This document shows positions 1 through 12,855 of a stretch of 64,000 nt of DNA, piece by piece. Positions within the stretch are counted from its first letter, which is position 1. Every line of letters begins with the position of its first letter. The stretch covers positions 3,162,300 to 3,226,299 of the forward strand of contig CM042558.1 in assembly GCA_023630585.1 (NCBI GenBank), written 5' to 3'. The notes under the pieces are model-generated. The model did no database searches, had not been told where the DNA came from, and worked only from the letters and a program-made list of their open reading frames with translations. The translations under genes and the position numbers were made by a program. Source of the DNA: Cranoglanis bouderius. Lineage: Eukaryota; Chordata; Actinopteri; Siluriformes; Cranoglanididae.

Positions 1-536
1 GAGCCTGTTCTACTCTTTCTATCTCCCTGCTGTAAACTGGCAGGACATGAACTGGGGGTCTAAAAATAGTGCAAAGGAAAGTGAGGCCCCAAGTCAAATC
101 AGGGACTAGTTACCGCAGCTCTAGGATGAAGGGTGAGGAAATACATTTTAGTGAAAAAAGCCTCTAAAAACCTTTTGTGTTAATACCAGAAAGTGGACAA
201 CTTCAAATGGTGAACATGAATGCACAAAAATACAGCAGATTTCAGGGGGAAACAGAAATCAATAGTCTGACCACTCTAACCTTTGCTGCAGGATTCATTT
301 TTGAGCATGGAAGAGACTGATGAACAAAACAAATCAGCTCCAGAACAGATGCAGAAAAAAATTCTATTGTGATAAAAAAAAATATATCACTACTGGACGC
401 CAATAAACATCACCTCAATAACTCTATAAAAGTGATGTATGTTTTAGAGCATCAGTATGGTTTCTTTTTGTGCAGCTGATACTCCATTTTAACACATCAT
501 TCTCTGCATAAAAAAATGTTGAACATTGTCTCTCTA
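1..536 (-). other. scn4a 3' UTR / downstream sequence
   Basis: Lies directly after the stop codon. It is AT-rich with no ORF, and I see no AATAAA or ATTAAA on the minus strand, so the transcript end is probably beyond the window edge. Confidence 0.5.
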
Positions 537-1828
537 CTATATTATTGATTCTTTTGCTGTTGCCGCCTCTGAACTCGAAGAGTTCCGCGTAGTTGTGGGT
601 GCAGAACGGAGAACTACATCATTCGTGACTTCTACTGGCACTACTCTCTGTCGGCCTTGGGCACGTTGGTAGGTTAACGGCATGGTGAGACCAGGTGAAG
701 TGGGTTTGACTGGCATAGGCTTAGACTTAAGCTCTAGAGCCATAGCCAGCTCTGCGTTGCTGCCGTAGAGAGCATTCATCTTGCGTGCTATCAAACCCTC
801 TGTTTCTGGGGGTTCTTCATCCGGCTGCCCCCTCACTTGTCTTTTCTTGGAGCGATGCATGAAGGAGGCGTGACGGATAGAGCGTTTGAGGAGATGTTTG
901 CGGTATGAATGTTGGATCAGACTGGCTGCCCGCTCCTCCTCCTTTCTCCTCAGAGTGGTGATGATGGGCTCAAAGGATGCAGGACTTGGGTTGTTCATCT
1001 TGAACTTTGCCTCCATGCTCTCCCTCATGGCTGCCATCTCAATAGTGTCTCCAAGCACATGTTGGGTGACAGCCAGCATAATATCTAGACAGTGGATTTT
1101 GTCTCCTATTACAACCGGCAGATCCATATTGACCAGTGTTATTCTGTTAGGTTTGTGAATACGCAGGGGTTCTTGCAGCGCATCAACAAAGTCAAACACT
1201 CGGTCATAGTCCAAAAATTGCGTGCCTTCTATGTCAAACTTCTCCCAAGTCTCATTAAACATTTCAAAGTCATCTTCGCATAGCAGGTCACTGCTCTCCT
1301 CCTGGGCAACATTGAAGTTCTCAAGGATGATAGCAATATACATGTTCACCACAACTAAGAAAGACATGATAATGTAACTGCAGAAGAACATTATGCCCAT
1401 GCCTGGGTTGCCACAGTTGCCCCTCACATCTGTTCCAGGGTTTTCAATGTCAGGGTCACAGTCAGGAGGACCGCTGTTTAGCATGGGGAGCAGTAGCCCA
1501 TCCCAACCGGCTGAAGTAGTGATCTCAAATAGGCAGAGGATGCTATTCCCAAAGGTCTCAAAGTTAAAAATGTCATCGACACCAGCCTCCTTTTTCACAT
1601 AGGCGAAGTTAGACATGCCAAAGATGGAAAAGATGAACATGATAAGAAAGAGAAGCAAGCCGATGTTGAACAGGGCAGGAAGTGACATCATCAGAGCAAA
1701 TAAAAGTGTCCTGATGCCCTTTGCCCCTTTGATAAGACGCAGCACACGGCCAATTCTAGCCAAGCGGATGACACGGAACAGGGTGGGGGAAACAAAGTAC
1801 TTCTCAATTATGTCTGACAGCATAAGTC
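537..1828 (-). CDS. scn4a: scn4a coding exon 25 (domain IV S4 to C-terminus, aa 1403-1832)
   Basis: The large last exon. It holds the S4 sensor FRVIRLARIGRVLRLIKG, S5, the pore TTSAGWDG with A1509 of DEKA, S6, the EF-hand-like domain, and an IQ calmodulin site (ASLIQHSYRKHLLKR). The C-terminus is AKESII, a class I type PDZ ligand (Ser at -2, Ile at 0). The region after the IQ motif is low in conservation and Ser/Thr-rich. Confidence 0.96.
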
Positions 1829-4800
1829 CTTTGGGAAAACAGACAAAAACAATATAAGAATACATCCAACAGTCTCAGCAGGAATAGGAGTAGCACTGTG
1901 TATTTGGGGCTGCAGGACAATAGCTTAATAGTTCATCACAATTTTGATCAATGTTGAACTCAATTATTCAGCCAATTTAAGCCAACAACATACTTTTATT
2001 AAACTTTAACCCACACACCAGCTCATGATATACTGTAATGCACCACAGTCAATAAAAACTGATATCTGCTCAGAACCTACCAGCTATAGAAAGGATGACA
2101 ACGATGAAATCAAACACATTCCATCCCACAGTGAAAAAGTATTGTCTCAGTGCCAACATTTTGAGGATGCACTCCCCAGTGAAGATAACAATGAAGATTA
2201 AGTTGATCTGGTAGAGAACATTTTCTTTCTCTGCACTTTGGTCATCTGTCTCAATCATCATGGTAACCATGTTGAGGCAAATTAGCACCATGATGAAGAT
2301 GTCAAAGAACTGCTGAGAGATGAAGTCAAACACCAAGCCCTGGATCATATTCTGGAAGGTGATGAACATAATGGATGACCATTAGGAAAGAACAGAAAAC
2401 ATCCTGGCTATACGTAAATGAGTCTCAGAATGTAAACGAAACAGAATGTGCAGTGTTCTGCTTATTCATGTTGATTTCTGCATACCGCAGGGCGAGGTAT
2501 GGGTTTGGCAGGCTTCTTGGAACCCAGCTTTTTCATGGCATTGTAGTACTTTTTCTGCTCCTCTGTCATGAAGAGATCTTCCCCACCTAAGTACAGAATG
2601 AATCACAAATACACAATTATTATTTTTGTTTTCTATCTATGGAAATTCAACCTTTTTAGGATAAAAAGAACTGGTTCTCATCTTTTGCTTTTGCTGATTA
2701 AAGTTGTCAATGATGACACCAATGAAGAGGTTGAGGGTGAAGAAGGAGCCAAAGATGATAAAGATGACAAAATACAGATACATATATATGTTAATCTCAT
2801 ATGATGGCTGTTCTTCCACCTGCAAGTAAACAGAAATAAATAATTCAGATGATATTGTCACATTGTTTGAAATGTAATGACAAATTCTAAAACATAATTA
2901 ATGAACTTCTACTCCTACTTTGCACATCAGTTAATTCGTGCATTTATTCTTTATAAATCACCCCCATGTTTTTCCACGTAAAAAAAAAATTAGAGAGGTA
3001 TTTGGGCTCTTCATCAATTAGGGCCAGGGTGTATATTCCATGCTATATAAAAAATGCAGGTGTTTACAAATTTTTAAAGACAAATGAGTTACCTCTCTGG
3101 AATCCACTGCAGCATACATAATGTCCATCCAGCCTTTAAATGTAGCCTATGACCAGAAAAGTATTTTTTAGTATTTGACTACCAAAAAAAAAAAGCTATA
3201 CATTAATAAGGTTAAAATGCAGCATTACCATGTACCATCTGAAGCAAGGAAATAAAGATAGGACAATCAAAGTTATATTGCAAAACTTAAAAATGATGTA
3301 GTTTTTAATTTTATAGAATAATGTATATATTTAATGTATTTAGCAAAATCTAAGTATCTGGATACTTCAAAATAAAAAAAAACCTAAACATGCGCTCACC
3401 ACTTGTAGCAGGGAAAGGTAACCCAAGCCCACATTGTCATAGTTGACCTTGACGTTGACCCAGCGTGTTTCATTAGTGTGCATTAGTGCTATGCAGTCAC
3501 TCATGTTGTTCACTTGCTCGATGGGTAAAAGTTCTTCTGTGGTGGTATTAATGCAGCGGTAGAATTTTCCAGCAAACAGGTTGACCCCCATAATACTGAA
3601 GATCAGCCAGAATATTAGACACACCAGGAGCACGTTCATGATGGAAGGAATGGCACCCAGCAATGCGTTCACCACCACCTGTATAGACAGTCATGATGGG
3701 CATAGAACTCAGGGTGTGGTACGGTCATAAAAAGGATGATACGATGTGAGTACTAAGACCTGCAAATATCAAATTATACTCTGAGAGAAGTTCTCACCCT
3801 CATTCCTTCAAATCTGGACAGGGCACGTAAAGGTCGAAGCGCCCTAAGAGTTCTGAGAGATTTTATTGGCCCCAGCTCTGAATAGCCCAACAGATTTGCT
3901 GTTAAACTGATAAGTGACACCTGAAAAAAAATTATAAAGAAACACTGTTGAACCACTAAAGACATACATTTTTAAACCATAGAAATATAAACTACATAAT
4001 CAATCAGATGAGCACTAAAAAATATATAAAATTATAAACATACATCAACGATTAAAAAGTCCAGCCAGCACCAGGCATTGGTGAAGTAAGTCTTGAAGCC
4101 ATATGCAACCCATTTCAGTAACATCTCTATTACAAAAATATATGTGAAGACTTTGTCTGCATACTCCAAGATAATCTTAATCACCCTGCGACGCTCAATG
4201 TAAATGTCCTCAAAGGCCTGGAAAAACAAAAAATAGTAATTAAAAATATAGTTCAATGAAGATTAAAAGTAGTGATTTACTGAAATAAAAGTTCTTGGAA
4301 AAACTGAAGCAAAGGCAAGATTCAAAACCAAGTGCTTAATCTTTAATGAATTTTTGCAACGAGTAAACATTGTTTTTAATGCACATTTAGATTGAACTGA
4401 TTCCTTAATTGTTACATCTTGTATTTAAACCTAAAAAGTCCAACATTATAGATGAAAATGCTTTCTGCATTTTTACTCTCAGTCGTGAACCAAAAGTGTG
4501 GCAGAGAGGGCGTGGTCGAGCGTTTGTTATGGATGGAGAGAGGAGGCGGAGTAAACTGGCAGGTAACGTGATTGTTCTCACCTGTGTGTTATTACCATCC
4601 GCAATGTACTTATATACATTATTTTTTTAGTAAGGGCTGTGAACCAGAGAGAAACAGAGCTGGCATAGCCTGCACACAACATACACGCATGCATCTAGCA
4701 TGAACTTGAATTTGAATGAGGCAAAGGCCATGATCTATTGAGACTACATTTTGTTTCTCATTTTCTGGTAAGTTTATGAAAAGAGCACTGTAAAGCACCT

Positions 4801-6990
4801 GCAAACGAATAAAGTGACCCCGGAAGCTCTGTCAAAATCCCAAGTCCTCCTCACCACACACACACTGGATTCTACAGTGGTGCCAAAACCTAGGAGGAGG
4901 AAGCCTGCCCACTCGGCAAAGTCTCTTGCCAGCCTCGACCAAACCCAAACGACCAAACTCCTTAACCAGCGCAATGAGCAACACTTTGAAGCTATCGCTC
5001 AGGCTGAGGACTGACAGGCATTCCAAAAGCTGCTGCAGCCCATCTCCTGCTGTGACCACTCCCACCATCCAGCACATGACACTCATGAAGATGGCCTCCA
5101 CTGATGACCACTGATGGTGGGAATGGCTGGAGGATGAAGGGGTTCTGTGACTCCTCCCCTAGCTGTTGGTGGAAGCATATCTTGCTGCTCACCAGCTACT
5201 ATCACAGATGCTTCTGGGTCACTGAAGCTCAATGAGGTCGGCCACACTTTAGTCTACGCGCAGCAGCTGAAAGATCCTCCACCCCCTCTCTGCTGTCAGA
5301 GTAGTAGGATGCGGAGCAGATCCTTGGGTTGGTGCTACTGGAGCAGTTCATTGCTCAACTCCCAGCAGGAACAGCAGAGCCACTGGACAGTGTCCCTGGA
5401 TGATGCCATCCAGCTGAAGGAAGTTTACCTGCCTGCAGTTCATGGTTCAGATGGCTCTCTCACTCTCTCTTCTCCCCCTCCTGTTCCAGCTAGAAACCAG
5501 GAATTTCCAGGACCATGAGCGTACGCTGGTGCATGTAGTACATTTCCAGGGCATTCCGAGTGCATAGTGTTGACGTAGTGTTTAGTCTCCACCTCACCCA
5601 TTTTGGGGACAAATTGGCTGGGGTTTAGGAAAATAATAAAAACTGTGATTGTGGATGGGTTCTGCTACAGCATAGCGAGGTGTGGGGTGCGTGCTGCTCT
5701 GGCTGAGGAGGTGGTGACAAGGCCATCAATGTTGGTTCCGAAATCACACTCACCAACCCTTATTTTTCAATAATTAAGGATTAAATTATATTGACTGTCG
5801 CAGAACACTCAGACAAAAGAAGAGACGACCCAATTGTTAGACCTAAAAGCCACAGGGAAATTCTTTTACATGCGGGTCATCCTAATCCTATTGAGGGACA
5901 TCTGGGACAAGATAAAACACTCAACTGTCTAATAGCTTGGGTTTTTTGGCCAGCATTTGTGGTGTGCAGCATGCTACGAATTTCAGCTGGCAAATCTGAT
6001 GGCCACCCCAAAAGCACCATTGTGCCCATTATCTTTAATCAAGGTCCCAGTTGAAAGAATTGACTTGGCCCTCATCAAGCCATTAGAGAGATGTGCACAA
6101 GGGTATTGATTTCTGGTGTATCATGCAACGCTATGTACGGAACCAGTGCCTCCATGCATGCTGAGCACACACTGTTGCATAGGCACTTTTCTGAATCATC
6201 TCCTAGGTTGGAATCCCAAAGGAGATACTGATTGACCAAGACACTATGTTCATGTCACAGCAAAGGTTGCCAGGTTCCACTGTGTTTTCACCTCTACCCT
6301 TTGGCACAAACCTCATAGAGCACCACATTGAGACTACCCTATCATCTACCTGAACACAAGAAAAATGTAGCTCAGGACAAACTCAAGGCTATGCTTAACA
6401 TAAGAATAATCAAGGAGTCCCACAGTGATTGGAGCAGGGCAGTGGTATTTGTGTGCTTGGCCACCAAGTGATCACATCCCACTACAGTGTCTCCGCTGCA
6501 TGAAGAATGCAAATGTGCAGATCACTTATTGGTATCTGGCACTTCTACCATTGAAGTTTGAGGTGGCCCACAGGAAAGGGGGCACAGATTGCTATGGTGG
6601 ATTTCCTTTCTCTCCAGGCTGGACGGCTCCCCAGTCTGAGTCTGCTGGTGGGGTTATGCGGTATAGGGTGTGTGGACAGAGAGAGGATGCGGGTTGAACC
6701 GGCTGGTTATGCATGATTGTCCACACCTGTGTGTTTTTACTGGTAGCTTACTTATGTGTGCTATTTTCATTCACTAGGGGCCGTGAGCCAGAATGATGGA
6801 GCTGGCGGAGCCTGCACACAACACATAGACATGCATGGAGCGTGAACTTGAACTTGAACAAGGTGAAAGCCGTGAACTATTGAGTACTATTTTTTTTCAT
6901 TTTCTGTTAAGTTTATTAAAAGAGAGTTGAAAAGTGCCTGCAAAAGAATAAATAGAGCCCTGAAGCTCTGTTAAAATCCAAGTCTTCCTA

Positions 6991-7050
<60 letters not shown>

Positions 7051-10000
7051 AGGTTCTACAGTATTTTTTTTTGTCATTTTCTAAAAAAATTAAATATATA
7101 TATATATATATAAAAGCAGCAAAGAATTTGGTGCATAAACACTATAATCCCCCTAAATTCCAAGGACCCAGACTTAAACTCATTGTATGCCTTTCATATT
7201 AATTTCAATGTAGTTACTATATACTTCACAGTAGTCATTGAAAATGCTAGATTCTTAGGCGATTCTCAATAAATTAAATATTGTTACATTTAGCTAGAAA
7301 AGTATTTATTATTTTAAAGATTCTGACATACCAGTGCACCACTACTGAGAAGAATCATGAAGATGATGAAGGTTTCAAAGTAATCATGCTCCACTATGGT
7401 GTAGCAAGTTCTCCGCAGATTCCACCAACTCTTCCCCCTTCCCTGAGTGATGTCCACATTCAGACATGGACATCGTCTCACACAGTCTATCACATGGAAC
7501 AAGATGATCAGGAGAAAAATTACCAAAGAAAAGCCTTTGAAGAAATTTCAGAAGTGAAACTATGATGTTGCCTCCATTTAATTGTGGAATAATTGGTCTA
7601 CTATGAATAGTATCATGTCAGATGTAATTAAAGTATAGGATGAAAGGTGGGTTATACAACAAAGGCACAGACTTTCAGTAAAACAGGCTTCTGGATCATC
7701 AGGCTCTGGTTCCTCTTCCTCCTCTTCCTCAGCTGGGGATTCTGGAGGTCTATAGTCCACTGTGCTACACACTGAAGACTCTCCATCATTGAGAACACCC
7801 TGACCCAAAAAAGAATTATAGTTGAGATCAAAGGTTTACATACACCTAGGCAAGTCAACTGGGGCATCTACTTTCTTCATCAGGGGTCATTATAAAATCA
7901 ATTAGAGGCAGAATAATTTTCAGGTTGATTGTATCTTTGAATAGTTTTGAACATTCCAAAAATTGATGTAATGAATCTTCTGTTTGGACAATTCTAATAA
8001 TTAAGAGTTAATTGGGAGTGCACCTGTATTTAAGGGCCTGCCTTTAGAGCTAGTACCTTTTTGCCCCCTTGGGACCACTCAGACACTACATGGTTCAGGA
8101 AAGAGGTACAAATTAAGTCCCAGGGATGAATAAACTTTGGTCTGCAAGATTCAACTGAACCCCAAGACAATAGCAAAGGAATTGGTGAAGGAATTGCAGA
8201 CATCAGGTACCAAAGGATGTACAACCACCATTAAGAGATTCCTACATACCCATGGCCTGAAAGGCTGTCATGCAATGAAGAAGCTGCTACTCCAAAAAAA
8301 TGCAAGACTGAAATTTGCAGGTGATCACAAGCCTTTTGGAGGAGTGTTCTCTGGTCAGATGAAGCAATTTTTTGACCCACTGAAAATCTGACATAGATTT
8401 TCATAATAGAACTGCTGTATAAGAGACAATATCACACTCACAATCGTGCTGTTGTACTGAATATCAGCACGGCTGTGATTCAGCCATAGGTAATATTCAG
8501 TATAACACCACTCTTGCTCGTGCGATATTGCCTAATTATTGCTTTTTAAAATCTTTTGGTACAAAAGGTATACTTTTTTGTAATTTAAACAAATGTAAAA
8601 ATAAATAAATAAATAAATAACCATTTTGGAACAAAGACAAAAATCAGTGTGACTGATTACAATATTGTTTTTAGTCTTTGTATAATAAATTACACCTTCT
8701 TTTTGTTTGCATCCTCTTCTTCTGATAAATCCTCTGACACCTCATCTTCAGCATCAGACTCAGCTTTGGCAATTGGTACTTTCAGGGTCAGAGCCTCCAG
8801 ACAGTTGTTCAACCCATCTGCCATTTTCCCTTCATCAAGGTGGTTTAATGAAAAACTTTCCTTTTTGTCTGTATCATCACATTCTGTTCCTCCTTTGTCA
8901 CCCTCAGGAGGCTTCCTGCACAGTATCCGCTGTACAATGCCGATGAATAAGGATTTGACCCAGTCAATGCCCCTGGTGATGCGGCTAATGGCAATCTGGA
9001 GGTTGTTCATCTCACCATCTTCATCACTTGCTGAGAGATTGTCCCCACTGAATGAGCTGAGCAGCAAGGCAAGGAACAGGTTCAGCACCTAAGAAATTGA
9101 CAAAGAGGAAACAGTTTAGAGAGTTTAAGATTAATCTTGAGTATGTATAAATCATATAAAAATATATCTGGACATCTTCTGATTATGACAGATAAGCTTT
9201 TTCATGTTTCACAAACTGGATAGGTATCACTGGCCTTATGGTGATGAAAGCTTATTTCAATAATAAATGTGTGACTGGTATACACAACAGCTATCAGGTT
9301 TTTGACCTGTCTACTATGACATGGAGTCCGTAAATATTATGCTGTCTGCAGGATCTCTGTAGGGAAGCTATCTTTAGTTTCTAAACCAAGTTACTCCATG
9401 TCTGGATTCTTATTTCTTTGCTTAAGATGTAGATTATAGTCACAGTATACACAATATACAGTTGCAATCAAAATTATTCAACCCCCATTGCAAATCAGGT
9501 TTATTGTCAAAATTTTCAGACTTTCAGCTGTTTGCAATGAACAAATCAAGCAAAAGCAATGGAAATAGTTCAACACAACGAATGCTTCAAGTGGTTTCCC
9601 CAAATTCAATTGAAAATGCAACTTATAATGACTTCTCCAGTTTCAAAATTATTCAACCCCCTGAATAGAATCCCTCACAACAGCACAAATATGCAAAACA
9701 GGTGTTGTCTCAAGCACACTTGATGCAACTAATCAAGGGCTTCATTAGTTGCACCAGGTGTGCTTGAGCTGGAACACATGAAATACCTGGACAGGGCAGA
9801 AAAAGTCAACTATCAATGGCTGTGACCAGATTTCTGAGAAGGCAGGTTGTGAAAAACCCTCGAGTGACTGCAAAAGACCTGCAGCAAGACTTGGTGGCAA
9901 CAGGCATTGAGGTTTCACTGAGCACAGTATGGCACATACTAAACGCAGAAGGTTTCCATGCCATAACTCCAAGACGTACACCGCTACTGACCCAAAAGCA

Positions 10001-12824
10001 CAAGAAAAGTCGGCTCAAAATCATATAAATAAGCAACAGAAGTTTTGGGATTCTGTTCTGTGGAGCGATGAAACTAAACTGGAACTTTTCAGCACGATGG
10101 ATCAGCAGGATGTCTGGAGGAAGAAGAATGAACCATACGCTGAAAAGAACACTCTGCCCACAGTCAAGCATGGTGGTGGCTCGGTGATCCTCTGGCACTG
10201 GAAACCTGCAGCGTGTGGAAGAGTTTATAAACTCTGGATGCCCAAAGATACCATAAACAACATAACAAGAACATAAATCACAAAAGCACATTGACGGACG
10301 GCAAAACAAAGGATCTCGACTAATGCCAATTGGTGAAACTCATAAAGCATATCAAAACTAAACATCAAACAAAGCCACTGACATTTCAGTTTTCATGTCA
10401 TAATCCAACCAATATTTATCAATATAGCAGAGAGAAAGATGAGGTGTGCACTAAAGATACCATTTCAGTAACCAATCCAACACACCCTGTGTCAGTATCT
10501 GGGGCTAAATCTGCTTGCTCTGTTGCTTGTCAATTAGAGGATTCTGCTGATGTGATTTGCGCTGTGTGGAGCATGAAGCAGGAGCATATCAAGACCTCCA
10601 GTCTCTGCTGCTGTGCTTCTCAGCTGTCTGTGTTTGCTCCTTGTGTGCCAAAATGCTCACTTGAGCTGGGTCTTAGCACATAGCCAAGGTCAGAACCACT
10701 GTTTGCTGGCTCAAATCATAAGACTTAAATAGAAGCATGAGTAAAGAAATGGTACTGAGTCCCAGTGTGCTATGGGAGCGTGTGTGTATCTGACTCTGTG
10801 TCGACGTGACACAAAACCTTGTTTTTGCTCATGCTGAGTGGTGATGCTTTTGTTAGCTCACCAAGATAAGCTCTTTCAATTTCCTCTTTCCTCTCAGCAG
10901 TATGCCCAGCTGCTGTATGTATTATCTGTATGCCTTTATTCTACACTGACACTGCACATTTTTCTGCATGCTACAAAACCTTATCAGGTTTACTTGGTCT
11001 GTTTCCAGAACTCTAGAAACCTACTAAGAATGTTCACAATGCTCACGAAAACAAAATCAGAATATGCTCTTAGGTAGCGTGTCTGTATGCAATATTATAC
11101 AGAACTTATGACACATGCTTTCATATGTAATTTAATCTAAAGCTATGCATAATTTTTTAATTCACTGACCACACCTTCATGCTCCCTGAGTTATTTCTGT
11201 TTACACCCACCCACAATGTTTTCCAATGAACAGCACAAGAAACTTTTAGGCAGTTTTTACACTCGTTTGGGGGGTGGGTTTGCTTTCACATAGAAGAATT
11301 CCTTCCAAACCATGGCTCCATTGTGAAATGTTGTCAATTTTGTGCATTCACTTTTTCAAAATAGTAGGCACTAAGTTAATCTGTTTGCTGTTTTTATTCT
11401 TTTCCTGTGTAGTAATACTCAAGCTGCAAAAAAAAAAGTGCTTTTTGGATGCACAGCATGTCGTGGTGCAGGAATACCTACAAACAAAGAGCTGATCTTG
11501 TGTGCAGGCTGACATGAGACGGGCCTTTTTTTTTTTTTTTTTTTTTTGCTGCACTCTCAGCTCAAGTGCTGGTGCCAAAAGGTGAGCTAATTACAGTGCT
11601 CCAGTGCTGTGAAAGTCTGGTTTTATATATCAATATCCGTAATAACTTTTCCCCAGAAACAGGAAGTACTCTGACAAGTTGAACCAATCACGTTACTCGG
11701 CCGAGTAAGGTCAGCTTCCACACCTGTTGTAGACCGCCCCCAGGTTCATTTGAAGTGAACCCTAGACCACCATTTTCAAGAGGACAAAGGATCAGATCTC
11801 TAGACTGCTCCCTGACTTGAAAATAGCATTCACACATCACCAATAGTACCTGGGGGGGAAAAAAAACGCAATCGTGAAAACGACCTTAGGCTACTTGCGT
11901 AAGCAGAAGGGGTCAGATTTCATGTAAATAAAAATCTGTCTGGTGAAAAAAAAAAAAACAACAGTTCAGTCGAATGGGAAATAACACAGGAACTTAAAAA
12001 GGAAAACTTTTATTTCGCTTTGTACTGAATTCACCCAAATAAACATTAACCTGTTAAATTTGCAGACCTTGCAGTGAGGAAGAAAAGAGAGTAGACTGTT
12101 GCAACAGTCACATTGGCTAGGTTCTATCTATCCTTGATCGACAATGAATATTTCTAACTGTCCACTGAACTAGGTTTATTTATTGCGTAACCTAAACCTC
12201 ATACTATTGATTATTGGTTATTAATTATAGGACTGTCACATTGAGAAGATGGAGGATGCCTACAGCGTATAATTATGGACAAGTCAAGGTGAGATGTATT
12301 GGAACCTCAGAAGGCACATTTTCAGGGGAAAATGGTTTTCTGTATTCCCCCTGATTTGACCATTAGACTCATATAGTTCTCCTGAATTAACATCTAGTCT
12401 CATTTTTTTTTTTCCCCACGCAGACACATATTGTACTCACCACCAGGTTTCCTATGACCATGACCATGAGGAAAACCACAAGGCACATGCCTGCTCCAGC
12501 CACCTCCATGCAGTCCCACATGGTTTCAATCCATTCGCCACACAGGATGCGGAAGACGATGAGGAATGAATGGAAAAAATCGTTCATGTGCCACCGGGGC
12601 AGTTCGCAGTCCTCACTGATCTTACACACGCAGTCCTTGTAGCTCTTGCCAAAAAGCTGCATGCCTACGACGGCGAAGATGAAGACAATGATGGCCAGCA
12701 CCAGAGTCAGGTTCCCCAGAGCACCCACGGAGTTACCAATGATTTTGATCAGCATGCTGAGCGTGGGCCAGGATTTAGCCAGCTTAAAGACTCGCAGCTA
12801 TCTCCAGCAAAACCAAGAAATGAT

Positions 12825-12855
<31 letters not shown>

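Noticed and set aside
2586..2684. GT-AG alternative for intron 22 (acceptor TTAG at 2588-2587)
   Set aside because: No GT donor gives a matching phase, and the conserved Leu before GGED would be lost.
4812..5192. Cluster of short overlapping ORFs on both strands
   Set aside because: They fall inside the Gypsy remnant (LTR/gag region) and are not host genes.
9816..10309. 167-aa minus-strand ORF
   Set aside because: Antisense to the Tc1 transposase fragment on the plus strand.
10330..10683. 117-aa plus-strand ORF in intron 14
   Set aside because: No similarity I recognise, no splice signals in phase with any neighbour, opposite strand to the host gene.
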